A DNA stretch of 64,000 nt from assembly GCF_900403705.1 (NCBI RefSeq), contig NZ_OUNR01000022.1:62001-126000 (forward strand), written 5' to 3'. Below the pieces are notes generated by a model that was not told the origin of the DNA, did not search any database, and saw only the letters and a program-made list of their open reading frames with translations. The number at the start of each line of letters is the position of its first letter. Positions within the stretch are counted from its first letter, which is position 1. The position numbers and the translations under genes are program-made. The DNA is from Nitrospira lenta (GTDB lineage Bacteria; Nitrospirota; Nitrospiria; Nitrospirales; Nitrospiraceae). This document shows positions 17,444 through 25,393 of the stretch, one piece after another.

Positions 17444-17608
17444 ATGGCGAAACGAGACCGTGAGAAATCCCTTCAAACGAAGCGGAAAGAAAAGGAAGAG
17501 AAACGTGCGCAGCGGAAAGGTGAAAAAGACGATCGCACGTCAATTCAGGCAGGAGAAGATCCGGATTTGGAAGGATTACAGTGGGGGCCGCAGCCGCCCT
17601 TGTATTAA
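17444..17608 (+). CDS. Small Lys/Glu-rich conserved hypothetical protein
   Basis: A 54 aa highly charged protein (MAKRDREKSLQTKRKEKEEK at the start) ending in a conserved-looking tail DLEGLQWGPQPP. It probably forms one helix. The ATG at 17444 has AGGA about 10 nt upstream. The longer frame from 17378 was rejected because its extra codons look unlike protein. I recall similar small proteins in other Nitrospira genomes but know no function. It ends just before a strong bidirectional terminator-like hairpin. Confidence 0.65.
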   Translation: MAKRDREKSLQTKRKEKEEKRAQRKGEKDDRTSIQAGEDPDLEGLQWGPQPPLY

Positions 17609-17619
17609 CACGGGAGCAT

Positions 17620-17645
17620 GCGCGGGCCGTTTAGACGGCCCGCGC
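17620..17645. terminator. Bidirectional terminator-like hairpin
   Basis: A perfect 11-bp GC-rich stem with a TTAG loop, centred between a plus-strand gene ending at 17608 and a minus-strand gene ending at 17652. It is followed by CTCTCCTT rather than a T-run. Confidence 0.65.
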
Positions 17646-17651
17646 CTCTCC

Positions 17652-17990
17652 TTAGGCAGGACGGACAAACCGATCGTCGCCAAGTGCTCCCCGTAACCGC
17701 AAAGTCACCAGTCGACGGAACTCCACTTTCTGTTTAAGAATCAGCGCCAAGCCCTCCGCATCCACTAACACCAGCAGGTCATCCTCAACAACCAGCGTTC
17801 TCGCTTGATCCCCGAGATTGACGCGATACTGCGTGCGGCCGTCAGGATTCCGGCCGGCTCCCGTAACGAGTTCAGTAAGCCCATCAATGACACCCTCCTG
17901 ATTGTCCGTCCGCAACCGCACCTTGGTTCCATCAGGAATTCTGACCCACGGTGCGCTGGGCTTGACCGGGAGGCTTTGCGTCTCAGGCAT
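17652..17990 (-). CDS. Conserved hypothetical protein, paralogue of 22276-22617
   Basis: A 112 aa protein with the core WVRIPDGTKVRLRTDN, EGVIDGLTELV, RNPDGRTQYRVN and a DDLLVLVD stretch, probably a small beta-barrel (SH3/KOW-like) by its pattern, which is an inference. The paralogue at 22276 shares the same blocks in the same order. The ATG at 17990 has GGAAGGGA about 6 nt upstream, while the frame to 18032 has none. It is transcribed in the direction away from the helicase start, 58 nt after the helicase stop, and may share its transcript. Confidence 0.75.
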   Translation of the reverse strand: MPETQSLPVKPSAPWVRIPDGTKVRLRTDNQEGVIDGLTELVTGAGRNPDGRTQYRVNLGDQARTLVVEDDLLVLVDAEGLALILKQKVEFRRLVTLRLRGALGDDRFVRPA

Positions 17991-18048
17991 GACGTTCCCT
18001 TCCAATAGTAGATTGATCAACGAGCGATCCATTCACACACTCTCTGCG

Positions 18049-19326
18049 CTAGTTTCCTGGGGTACCTTGAGTCGGCTGGGCCGGTCTGTGCGTTCCATGG
18101 CTCATCGGCCGGCGTTCGCGAAACCCTGACGGACGCCCTTGAGCCGGCCGCCCCTGTCGCTGAGCTGGCCGCCCCTGCCCGCGCGGATCCAGCGATGGCC
18201 TTGCACTCCCCGCTGCAACCGGTACGGCATGCCCCAACAACTGTTCGATCGCCCGCAACTGCAGCCCATCCTCCGACGTGACAAAGCTTGTGGCTCGCCC
18301 GGTCGTTTTCATGCGCGCGGTGCGTCCGATGCGGTGTACATAATCTTCCGGGCAATTCGGCAAATCAAAGTTGATGACATGGCCGATATTCGCCACATCA
18401 ATCCCTCGCGCCGCAATATCTGTCGCAACTAAAATGCGGAACGTGCCACGCTTAAATCCATCGAGGGCCGCACGGCGCTGGGAGAGACTCCGGTCACCGT
18501 GGAGCACGGCCACTTTATGCCCCTCTTGCCCCAACACCCGACCCAGCTTGTCCGCACGATGTTTGGTGCGAGTGAAGACCAGCACTGTTTCCTGCTCTTG
18601 CCCGAGGAGTGACACCAACAAGGACGCTTTACTATCGTGAGTCGTGTGATGCAACGCCTGGGTCACGCCATCGGCCGTGGTGGCTGACGGACTGACCATG
18701 ACGCGCACCGCATTATGGACACTGACCTGCACCAACCTGGTGAGGTCGGCAGGCAATGTGGCCGAGAACAACAACGTCTGCCGTTCAACCGGCAACGCAT
18801 CAAGGATCTGGTTGATTTGCGGGGCAAACCCCATGTCCAACATGCGGTCAGCCTCGTCCAACACCAACATCTTGATCGGGGCCAGATTGATCGTACCGTT
18901 CCACATATGGTCGAGCAATCGACCGGGAGTCGCGACCAGAATGTCCGGCTGTTGCCGAAGCCCGCGAACCTGCGCCTGCATATCAGCGCCGCCCATGATC
19001 ACGGTGGCGGAAATGCGCCGCCCACGCCCGAGCTTGTCGATCGTGGCAAGAATCTGCAGCGCCAATTCTCTGGTAGGTGCCAACACCAATGCCTGCGGCT
19101 GCCCTTTGGGCAGCGCTGCCAGCCGTTCAATCATCGGAATGGCGAATGCCGCGGTTTTACCCGTGCCTGTCTGCGCACACCCAATCACATCTCGCCCGGC
19201 AAGCGCAGGCGGAATCGCTTGCATCTGAATCGGGGTTGGCGCCGTATACCCAGCCTTAACAAGATCCTGTAACATCGCCTCAGACAAGCCGAGACCTTGA
19301 AAACTCTCGTGAACAAACGTATCCAC
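18049..19326 (-). CDS. DEAD-box RNA helicase (RhlE type)
   Basis: A 425 aa ATP-dependent RNA helicase. All core motifs are visible: Q motif TPIQMQAIP, AQTGTGKTAAF, PTRELALQI, DEADRMLDMGF, SATLP and HRIGRTARM. The C-terminus is a basic, Arg/Gln/Pro-rich tail (residues of about 375-425) typical of RhlE-like proteins. Such helicases assist ribosome assembly and mRNA decay and are often cold induced. It starts with GTG at 19326, with AAAGGA 7 nt upstream. It stands divergent from a fatty-acid desaturase, which supports a cold-adaptation context. Confidence 0.93.
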   Translation of the reverse strand: MDTFVHESFQGLGLSEAMLQDLVKAGYTAPTPIQMQAIPPALAGRDVIGCAQTGTGKTAAFAIPMIERLAALPKGQPQALVLAPTRELALQILATIDKLGRGRRISATVIMGGADMQAQVRGLRQQPDILVATPGRLLDHMWNGTINLAPIKMLVLDEADRMLDMGFAPQINQILDALPVERQTLLFSATLPADLTRLVQVSVHNAVRVMVSPSATTADGVTQALHHTTHDSKASLLVSLLGQEQETVLVFTRTKHRADKLGRVLGQEGHKVAVLHGDRSLSQRRAALDGFKRGTFRILVATDIAARGIDVANIGHVINFDLPNCPEDYVHRIGRTARMKTTGRATSFVTSEDGLQLRAIEQLLGHAVPVAAGSARPSLDPRGQGRPAQRQGRPAQGRPSGFRERRPMSHGTHRPAQPTQGTPGN

Positions 19327-19610
19327 TACACTATCCTTTCAGTTTGATCGCATTATGACGGGATCAGAGAACCGAGGGGAGAGAGCACCTGAATGATGCA
19401 GCTCCAAACTGGACCTGGTCGCGATGCGATCGCGAAGTCCGTTATGGTGTGAACAAAGATTCGCCGGACTACTGCGAGATCAATGTAGCCACACCATACA
19501 ACATGCCTCCTCAGGCGTCAACTTCTTGCCCCTAACCGGCATCACCCCTGCCGCATCGCTGAGCGACACAAGCGGTTCGCCATCGTGCCTCATCTATGCT
19601 ATCGTAGGCC

Positions 19611-20522
19611 ATGATGAATGCTGACTCTATCGGGAAACAACCGGTGACGACGGATATACCTGCACTACGCCTGGCCCGCCGCTACCATGTCGGCTGGACC
19701 GTCGTCCTCTTTCTCTCCATCGTGGTGGGAGCTCTCCTCGCGATCCCAACCTATGCCTATTTCTACGATTACTCCTGGCTGGACTGGACGCTGTTCGGCA
19801 TCCTCTACCTCATCAGCGGCCTTGGAATCACCGTCGGCTACCATCGCCTCATGTCGCACCGCAGTTTCGATTGCCCCAACTGGGTGAAAGGCGCACTGCT
19901 CATCGCAGGCGCATGGGCGTTACAAAACAGTGCCATCAAGTGGACCGCAGACCACCTTCGCCACCACGCCCAATGCGATCAGGAAGGCGATCCCTACAAC
20001 GCAAAGCTGGGGTTCTGGCATAGCCATTGTGGATGGCTTTTCGCAGAACGGAAATATGATGACGTGCAGTATGCCTCCCGTGTCGCGCAGGACCCAGTAG
20101 CCATCTGGCAACATAAATACTATGCACTCATCGTACTGGGCGGCCTGGCACTCCCATTTGCGATCGGCTTCATAGCAGACGGATGGGTCGGCGGCATCGG
20201 CTGTTTTCTGCTCGCCGGCGTAGGCAGAACCTTTGCTGTCTTGAACTCCACCTTTTGCATCAATTCCATTTGTCACATCTGGGGGAGTCAACCCCACGGA
20301 ACAAAGGATTCCAGCCGCGACAGCTGGTTCGTCTCGTTGATTACGTTCGGAGAGGGATACCACAACTACCATCACATGTATCCAAGTGACTATCGCAACG
20401 GGCCTAGATGGTATGACTTCGACCCCTCAAAATGGCTTATTTATGGGCTATCCATGCTCGGACTCGCCAGCGGGCTCCGAACGGCATCGGCGGCTGGAAA
20501 CAGCCCATCACGGCAGTCCTAG
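19611..20522 (+). CDS. Acyl-CoA/lipid desaturase (delta-9 type), copy 1
   Basis: A 303 aa di-iron membrane desaturase that puts double bonds into fatty acyl chains. The three histidine boxes are HRLMSHRSF, DHLRHHAQCD and GYHNYHHMYPSDYRNGPRW. Hydrophobic pairs lie near residues 28-75 and 165-205. It shares long identical stretches with the second copy at 23601-24458 (LGITVGYHRL, DWTLFG). Two adjacent ATG codons (19611 and 19614) are candidate starts with only a weak AGG before them. Confidence 0.93.
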   Translation: MMNADSIGKQPVTTDIPALRLARRYHVGWTVVLFLSIVVGALLAIPTYAYFYDYSWLDWTLFGILYLISGLGITVGYHRLMSHRSFDCPNWVKGALLIAGAWALQNSAIKWTADHLRHHAQCDQEGDPYNAKLGFWHSHCGWLFAERKYDDVQYASRVAQDPVAIWQHKYYALIVLGGLALPFAIGFIADGWVGGIGCFLLAGVGRTFAVLNSTFCINSICHIWGSQPHGTKDSSRDSWFVSLITFGEGYHNYHHMYPSDYRNGPRWYDFDPSKWLIYGLSMLGLASGLRTASAAGNSPSRQS

Positions 20523-20824
20523 TATCATCACCCGTATATACAGCGGGCACAATCTTTCCCCACCACACCGTTTGACTCAGGCCAGACCACGTGTTAAGGT
20601 GACAATCCGAACGAGCTCCATTTTCCCGTTGCGCGCTTCACTCCCCTCACTCACTCCCGTCTCTGCGCGATCGTTCCTGTAATCTGACCGCTCTTACGCC
20701 CCTCTCTCCAGAGGGACAGTCTCGCTGTCTCCGACGAGGAAGCGCCGACACTAATCGCAGAACCGGCGCCGTGACGCTGTATGACCCTGAGAACAGTCCC
20801 GTAGCCCAGCACAAGGAGCACGCC
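20523..20824. other. Intergenic stretch with a possible promoter
   Basis: 302 nt without a credible gene. A TTGACT (20572-20577) followed after 17 nt by TAAGGT (20595-20600) could be a plus-strand promoter for the small-gene run that begins at 20825, with a long leader. The overlapping minus-strand frame 20647-21267 looks like a shadow. Confidence 0.4.
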
Positions 20825-21106
20825 ATGAAAATCTCGACCGTGTGGAAAGGTCGCAAGACCGGCAAGAAGAAAAACCGCGCCGTATTGAAACCGAAAATTC
20901 GGTGGCAACTCCTGGGGCTCACCGACCCGAAGCTGACCGAACAGTCCTCTTCCATCGAAACCATACGCCGAGAAGTGTCCTCATTGGCCAGTTCAGGATT
21001 CGGGCCGGCCACACGATCGCGAGTGACGGCGCAAGAAAGTAAATCGCAGGGAAGAAATAACCGTCCGGCAGAGAGCCATCCGAGACGTCGCGGCGCAACC
21101 GAATAA
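20825..21106 (+). CDS. Small basic hypothetical protein
   Basis: A 93 aa Lys/Arg-rich protein (MKISTVWKGRKTGKKKNRAV), possibly nucleic-acid binding. No family recognised. The start is set by AAGGAG 7 nt before the ATG at 20825, whereas the longer frame at 20771 lacks one. First of a run of very small plus-strand genes, each with its own ribosome site, between the two desaturases. Confidence 0.6.
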   Translation: MKISTVWKGRKTGKKKNRAVLKPKIRWQLLGLTDPKLTEQSSSIETIRREVSSLASSGFGPATRSRVTAQESKSQGRNNRPAESHPRRRGATE

Positions 21107-21144
21107 CGGCTTATCGACGGATCGAAAGGCCCAGAAGAACCATC

Positions 21145-21273
21145 ATGATCCCGATGCAACATCTCATGCACTGGCTGACGCAGAATCCCCTTGGAGCGGC
21201 TACGCTGTTGTATATGGCAAGCGTGGCAGGAGTGCTCATCTACGCCTATTTTGAACCGCGAGATCAATATTAG
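21145..21273 (+). CDS. Possible 42-residue membrane protein
   Basis: The short frame starts MIPMQHLMHWLTQNP and contains one hydrophobic stretch, AATLLYMASVAGVLIYAYF, then a charged end EPRDQY. This is a typical single-span small-protein layout. The ribosome site is weak (AGAAG). A second ATG at 21154 is also possible. It lies in the run of small genes between the desaturases, which supports it modestly. Confidence 0.45.
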   Translation: MIPMQHLMHWLTQNPLGAATLLYMASVAGVLIYAYFEPRDQY

Positions 21274-21294
21274 CCTCCTGAGGATACGGCCTCA

Positions 21295-21510
21295 GTGCTT
21301 CAAAAGAATTGCGCAGGGGACATTGTGGGAAAGCGTGTCGTATGCGTGGGGAGACTGACTGCCTCGGTGTCGGATAACGGACTACGCGACTTGTGCAACC
21401 AATATGGTACGGTCGCCCGCGAAAGCGTAATCCTAGACGGTCGATGCCTCCGGCTCTACGTCACTCCCATGCCTCCCACACCGCCTGATGTCGAGCCGCA
21501 CCACCAATAG
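21295..21510 (+). CDS. Short protein resembling part of an RRM domain
   Basis: A 71 aa frame beginning at GTG 21295, with AGGA 10 nt upstream. An in-frame GTG at 21325 with AGGGGA 5 nt before it is an equal alternative. The stretch KRVVCVGRLTASVSDNGLRD plus LCNQYGTV follows the beta1-alpha1-beta2 pattern of an RNA-recognition motif, as in the complete RRM protein at 23218. The second half of the domain, including RNP1, is missing or highly changed. It is either a truncated RRM or a diverged small RNA-binding protein. Confidence 0.5.
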   Translation: MLQKNCAGDIVGKRVVCVGRLTASVSDNGLRDLCNQYGTVARESVILDGRCLRLYVTPMPPTPPDVEPHHQ

Positions 21511-21518
21511 GAGGACCT

Positions 21519-21812
21519 ATGGGCCGAACGAATCTTGACCTCCTCATGACGTTTCCTGACGGATCGCACCTGGTCATCAGCACCCAATGCTCGCGGGACG
21601 GAGAATTTTCCTGCGCACTGTACACCGCTAAGATCGGGCAGGATGATCAGGCGGACTTTCAAGTCATCTCCAATCACCTGTCAGCGCCGACCTGTCAGAG
21701 CGCACAAGCCCACGCCTACGACTACGCCATTCGACATTTTCCTCGCGCAGACGCGCTGAAAAAACCTCCCTATCTTATTTGGGCAGGCCCCCCCTCAGCG
21801 GTGGTTCAATAG
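21519..21812 (+). CDS. Hypothetical protein
   Basis: A 97 aa protein starting MGRTNLDLLMTFPDGSHLVI, with TAGGAGGACCT placed ideally before the ATG. It starts 8 nt after the preceding small gene, so an operon is likely. Mixed alpha/beta composition, no signal peptide, no recognised domain. Confidence 0.7.
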   Translation: MGRTNLDLLMTFPDGSHLVISTQCSRDGEFSCALYTAKIGQDDQADFQVISNHLSAPTCQSAQAHAYDYAIRHFPRADALKKPPYLIWAGPPSAVVQ

Positions 21813-21865
21813 CTTTTGAGTGCAGTGAATTGGAATGTAGCTGACATTAACCTAGGAGATTCGGC

Positions 21866-22030
21866 ATGACACCAGCAGAACAGATTACGAAGATGACCAT
21901 CGCGATGAAACAAGCGATCAAGGTGATGGGAGATCGTTTCGGATCGACTGAAACAGACGTGGCCAAGGCAATCGAAGACCTCAAGGCCTCAATGCTGCCC
22001 AACAGCACTAAGGCAACACCTCTCTCCTAA
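21866..22030 (+). CDS. Small hypothetical protein (54 aa)
   Basis: The ATG at 21866 is preceded by TAGGAGATTCGGC. The product starts MTPAEQITKMTIAMKQAIKV and is predominantly helical with a repeated Met/Lys/Ala pattern. It is followed 6 nt later by a strong hairpin, so the ribosome site, the frame and the terminator-like structure together support a real gene. Function unknown. Confidence 0.6.
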   Translation: MTPAEQITKMTIAMKQAIKVMGDRFGSTETDVAKAIEDLKASMLPNSTKATPLS

Positions 22031-22036
22031 TGCCAG

Positions 22037-22063
22037 CGCCGCTTCCCATAGTGGGGAGCGGCG
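22037..22063 (+). terminator. Terminator-like hairpin after the small-gene run
   Basis: An 11-bp stem (one U-G pair) with loop ATAGT, starting 6 nt after the stop at 22030. No T-run follows. Confidence 0.55.
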
Positions 22064-22275
22064 GGAACCAAATGAAAGTTCGCTATCCCGGCAGCAACGT
22101 GACAAACTCCCTACAGTAGAAGCTTCCGATCTGTTTCGTCAGCGCCCCCACTCATTCCGTCCCACGGAATCGGTTCGGCAGTCATTATCGTGCTTCCGTC
22201 CGGAACTCTGAGTATCACCCATTCATCGGCGGACTCGTGGTCGCCACAGTCCGCGTCCGCAAAGGAGACCCCTGT

Positions 22276-22617
22276 ATGACACAGAAACCCACCCCGCAGG
22301 CTCGCCCCCTCGCATCAGATTGGGTCCGCATCCCTGATGGCACCAGGGTCAAACACCGCCTCGAAGGACACGAAGGAGTGATTGACGGGTTAACTGAGAT
22401 GGTTTCCGGCGGAATGCGGAACCCGGACGGGAGAACCCAGTACCGGATAAATATCGGAACCTCGACTCGACAACTCGTCACTCAAGACGATCTGAATATT
22501 CTCCTCGATCATGAAAACCTGGTCATCATGGTCCGCCAGAAAGAACCGTATCGACGTTCTGTCACGGAGCGCTTGCACAGCATCCTGAGCGCAGACCGAT
22601 TCGTCAAATCCGCGTAG
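22276..22617 (+). CDS. Conserved hypothetical protein, paralogue of 17652-17990
   Basis: A 113 aa protein sharing WVRIPDGT, EGVIDGLTE, RNPDGRTQYR and a DDLNILLD segment with the gene at 17652. The start ATG has AAAGGAGACCCCTGT before it. The long frame from 22237 was rejected. It is probably a small beta-rich domain. Function unknown. Its place next to the RRM protein and second desaturase, while the other copy is next to the helicase and first desaturase, suggests the pair arose with duplication of a local module. Confidence 0.75.
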   Translation: MTQKPTPQARPLASDWVRIPDGTRVKHRLEGHEGVIDGLTEMVSGGMRNPDGRTQYRINIGTSTRQLVTQDDLNILLDHENLVIMVRQKEPYRRSVTERLHSILSADRFVKSA

Positions 22618-22670
22618 TCCCAGATTCGAACACATTGCACATGGGCGTCGGGCCCCACCCAGAGGAGAGC

Positions 22671-22925
22671 ATGATGGCTGAGACCTGCTACTCGCAAGGC
22701 AAGAAGATCCTTCTCTTGCCCGAACAACAGCCCAATGGAACCTGGCGATGCCGCTTCGTGATTCCCGGACTTCTCGAGTCCACCATGGGCACCTCAGACG
22801 ACGCCCCAATGGGGAAATATAAATCCGAATGGGATGCCAAGACCGCAGCCTTTTCCTTAGCCAAGAAAGCCATTGATACCTCCCGTGCGGCGCGTGAAAC
22901 CAATCCACCGTGGAGGAAAGCCTAA
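22671..22925 (+). CDS. Hypothetical protein
   Basis: An 84 aa protein, MMAETCYSQGKKILLLPEQQ at its start, with the core NGTWRCRFVIPGLLEST and a helical end (AKTAAFSLAKKAIDTSR). AGAGGAGAGC lies directly upstream; the second ATG (22674) has the better spacing. No domain recognised. Same strand and 53 nt after the previous gene. Confidence 0.65.
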   Translation: MMAETCYSQGKKILLLPEQQPNGTWRCRFVIPGLLESTMGTSDDAPMGKYKSEWDAKTAAFSLAKKAIDTSRAARETNPPWRKA

Positions 22926-23217
22926 GCACAGGCACCATGATCCCGCCGTTGCATTCACCGGCCGAGCGTTCAATCCTCTCTCGCAGGATCAGTGGCTATT
23001 TCAATAGCGGTGTGTTAGTGTCTCACTGTTCCATGCGGCGGGCCTCGTGTGGAATATACTGATCGAACGGCCCATCACCGATGTTGTTCTCACCGAGATT
23101 CTGATTGGAAGCCTGACCTAAGCCGCCTCATTGAATAGCGTCTTCGGCCCTCTCCTTCCCCTCGGGAAGTCGTTCTCGCGTCCCAGACAATGTCACTTTC
23201 CGGAAGGAGGAACCCCC

Positions 23218-23535
23218 ATGGGTTCAAAACTTTATGTCGGCGGGTTGCCCTATGCGGCAACTGAATCACAGCTCACCACCTTGTTCGCCGCGCACGGCAC
23301 AGTCGAATCTGCGCGCGTGATTGCGGACAAGTTTACGGGACAATCACGAGGCTTCGGCTTCGTCGAAATGTCCACCCCAGAAGAAGCCAAAGCAGCCATC
23401 ACGGCATTGAACGGCTCACAGATGGATGGACGCCCGTTGACGGTCAATGAAGCCAAGCCACAAGAACCGCGCACGGGCGGCGGTGGCGGCGGCGGCGGTC
23501 GTTTCGGCGGCGGCGAGAAGCGCGGCCGGTTCTAG
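23218..23535 (+). CDS. RRM RNA-binding protein, glycine-rich tail
   Basis: A 105 aa protein with one complete RNA-recognition motif: RNP2 KLYVGGLPY at the N-terminus and RNP1 SRGFGFVEM at about residues 43-51, followed by a Gly/Arg-rich tail (TGGGGGGGGRFGGGEKRGRF). In cyanobacteria and others such proteins are often cold induced and act as RNA chaperones. The start at 23218 is fixed by GGAAGGAGG; the longer frame is spurious. About 290 nt upstream is non-coding with only an isolated TATACT. A perfect hairpin follows the stop. Confidence 0.93.
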   Translation: MGSKLYVGGLPYAATESQLTTLFAAHGTVESARVIADKFTGQSRGFGFVEMSTPEEAKAAITALNGSQMDGRPLTVNEAKPQEPRTGGGGGGGGRFGGGEKRGRF

Positions 23536-23544
23536 ATCAGTCCA

Positions 23545-23580
23545 TGCAAGGAGGAGCGCGTCATTGCACTCCTCCTTGCA
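23545..23580 (+). terminator. Perfect 12-bp hairpin after the RRM gene
   Basis: Arms TGCAAGGAGGAG (23545-23556) and its complement (23569-23580) around a 12-nt loop, 9 nt after the stop. There is no T-run. It sequesters an AGGAGG-like sequence, so the desaturase start was placed downstream at 23601. Confidence 0.6.
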
Positions 23581-23600
23581 TCCACACCTGGACACCCCGC

Positions 23601-24458
23601 ATGCCCATTCCCCCGTCACCAATCACTCAACCGGCCATCCCTAACTATCTGACGACGACGCTCTTCGCTCTTGTCACGGCTGTCGCAATCATCGGCGTGC
23701 CGGCCTTTGGCTATTTCTACGGATACAGCTGGGTCGATTGGACATTGTTCGGCGTGCTCTATGTGGTTACCGGGCTGGGAATCACGGTGGGTTACCATCG
23801 ACTGCTCTCACACCGCAGCTTTGAATGCCGGAATTGGGTGAAAGCCGTGCTCTTAGTAGCCGGCGGATGGGCCCTGGAAAACTCTGCCCTGAAGTGGGCG
23901 GCCGACCATATCCGTCACCATGCCGCCTGTGACCAGGATGCTGACCCCTACAATGCAACCAGGGGATTCTGGTATAGCCACTGCGGATGGTTGTTCTACA
24001 AAGACACGAATGCCAACGACAAATACGCGTCCCGCTTACGCCAAGACTCGGTTGTCATGTGGCAACATCGTCACTACTGGATGATCGTGCTCTCAGGCCT
24101 GGGACTCACGTTTGCAGTGGGTTTTCTCTACAATGGCTGGATGGGCGGGCTGGGATGCTTTCTCCTCGCGGGCGTCGGCCGCGCCTTTGCCGTGCTCAAC
24201 TCAACCTTTTGCATCAATTCAGTCTGTCACCTCTGGGGACGCCAGCCGCACAGTCAGGAAGATTCCAGTCGCGATAGTTGGCTGGTGTCGTTACTGACGT
24301 TCGGCGAGGGTTATCACAACTACCACCACACGCATCAAAACGATTACCGCAACGGCCCCCGATGGTACAACTTCGATCCGTCAAAGTGGCTGATCTTCAC
24401 ATTGTCAAAATTAGGCCTTGCCTCCTCGCTCAGGACCGCAGCCCCTTCCGCGCGTTAG
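23601..24458 (+). CDS. Acyl-CoA/lipid desaturase (delta-9 type), copy 2
   Basis: A 285 aa di-iron desaturase with histidine boxes HRLLSHRSF, DHIRHHAACD and GYHNYHHTHQNDYRNGPRW, and membrane pairs near residues 20-60 and 145-185. It is a close paralogue of the copy at 19611-20522. ATG 23601 was chosen because the longer frame begins inside the terminator-like hairpin. It probably raises membrane unsaturation, for example at low temperature. A GCCGTC-ACAACA-GACGGC hairpin overlaps its stop codon. Confidence 0.92.
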   Translation: MPIPPSPITQPAIPNYLTTTLFALVTAVAIIGVPAFGYFYGYSWVDWTLFGVLYVVTGLGITVGYHRLLSHRSFECRNWVKAVLLVAGGWALENSALKWAADHIRHHAACDQDADPYNATRGFWYSHCGWLFYKDTNANDKYASRLRQDSVVMWQHRHYWMIVLSGLGLTFAVGFLYNGWMGGLGCFLLAGVGRAFAVLNSTFCINSVCHLWGRQPHSQEDSSRDSWLVSLLTFGEGYHNYHHTHQNDYRNGPRWYNFDPSKWLIFTLSKLGLASSLRTAAPSAR

Positions 24459-24475
24459 CCGTCACAACAGACGGC
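24458..24475. terminator. Hairpin between convergent desaturase and methyltransferase genes
   Basis: GCCGTC (24458-24463) and GACGGC (24470-24475) with a 6-nt loop, in a 35-nt convergent gap. Confidence 0.45.
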
Positions 24476-24493
24476 GGCCATTCATCGCCTCCA

Positions 24494-25303
24494 TCACGTC
24501 CCAGAAACCGGCTTCCAACCGGTAAGCACACACCGCTGCGCGATCAATGGCAGCACGCCGTCAAGATCTTCCGATACCTGCGTCATGACGCGTTCGGCTA
24601 CTCGTTGATCATCAAAACATTCAAATACGTCGTCGAGAAATCCGCCTCGCAACAACGGATGATGCAAGAGCGCTTGCCCAGGGCCGGTTGCGACCTCCAA
24701 GGGATACTCCGCCGCCTCAATGCGATGGAGGCCGGCTCTATTGAGCCATTCCCTCCCCTCCTCCGCAGAAGGCCGCTCCGCGATATAGGCGTCGAGACGC
24801 CGACGCTCCGCGAGTAGCCCCCACGTCGCCATCTCTTGATCGACCCGGCGCCATAGGGAATCGAAGGTGCCGAGAGATGGAAAGGTCAGAACCATCTGGC
24901 CGCCTGGATTTAGGTGATCCGCTAATCCTTGGATGACGTCGAAGCGGTTCGGACGAAAAAACATGACGGACAGATTGCCGGTGATGCGATCATAGCCGGG
25001 AAGATCCGCCGGCAACGCACGCATGTCGATACATTCAAATCGCAGCCAGGGAAGATGCGAACCCTGAATTGCACGGGCACGAGCCACCTGTCCGGCACTC
25101 ACATCGAGGCTCAGCACCTGTCCGCCAGGACCAACCTGCTCAGCCACGTAGAATGCAGGAATGCCGTGCCCACCCGCCACATCGAGCACCGTGGCACCGG
25201 GCCTCAAATCAAGATGGCGTAACAGCGACTCGGCAAATGGAGTGGACCAGTAATCGTGCTGAGGAAGACGCCAGCGGGATGTCACAATATATTCTCGAGA
25301 CAA
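24494..25303 (-). CDS. Class I SAM-dependent methyltransferase
   Basis: A protein of up to 269 aa with the Rossmann-fold SAM site: motif I VLDVAGGHGIPAF near residues 39-51, an acidic residue ending beta2 in VLSLDVSAG and a LNPGGQMVLTFPS post-motif. Substrate unknown. The layout resembles UbiE-like methyltransferases. The start is uncertain: the frame opens with TTG at 25303 without a ribosome site, and an internal GTG at codon 7 is possible. It stands alone between a convergent desaturase and a small minus-strand gene. Confidence 0.82.
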   Translation of the reverse strand: MSREYIVTSRWRLPQHDYWSTPFAESLLRHLDLRPGATVLDVAGGHGIPAFYVAEQVGPGGQVLSLDVSAGQVARARAIQGSHLPWLRFECIDMRALPADLPGYDRITGNLSVMFFRPNRFDVIQGLADHLNPGGQMVLTFPSLGTFDSLWRRVDQEMATWGLLAERRRLDAYIAERPSAEEGREWLNRAGLHRIEAAEYPLEVATGPGQALLHHPLLRGGFLDDVFECFDDQRVAERVMTQVSEDLDGVLPLIAQRCVLTGWKPVSGT

Positions 25304-25393
25304 TCTGATGCAGATGCAGGCTACCGGCCGAACAACACCCTGTCAATGCAGCCGTTTCCGCTCCTGACGGCACCACCGATGCGTTTATAACGC

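Noticed and set aside
18049-19326. DEAD-box helicase as the ZorD effector of a Zorya system
   Set aside because: It is a RhlE-type RNA helicase, not a SNF2-like ZorD, and lies on the opposite strand beyond a bidirectional terminator.
20647-21267. 206-codon minus-strand frame over the small-gene run
   Set aside because: The opposite strand has several short frames with good ribosome sites, while this one has no start signal and low-quality composition.
23544-23600. Extended N-terminus for the second desaturase (ATG at 23544)
   Set aside because: This start lies at the edge of a perfect 12-bp hairpin and adds 19 residues absent from the paralogue.
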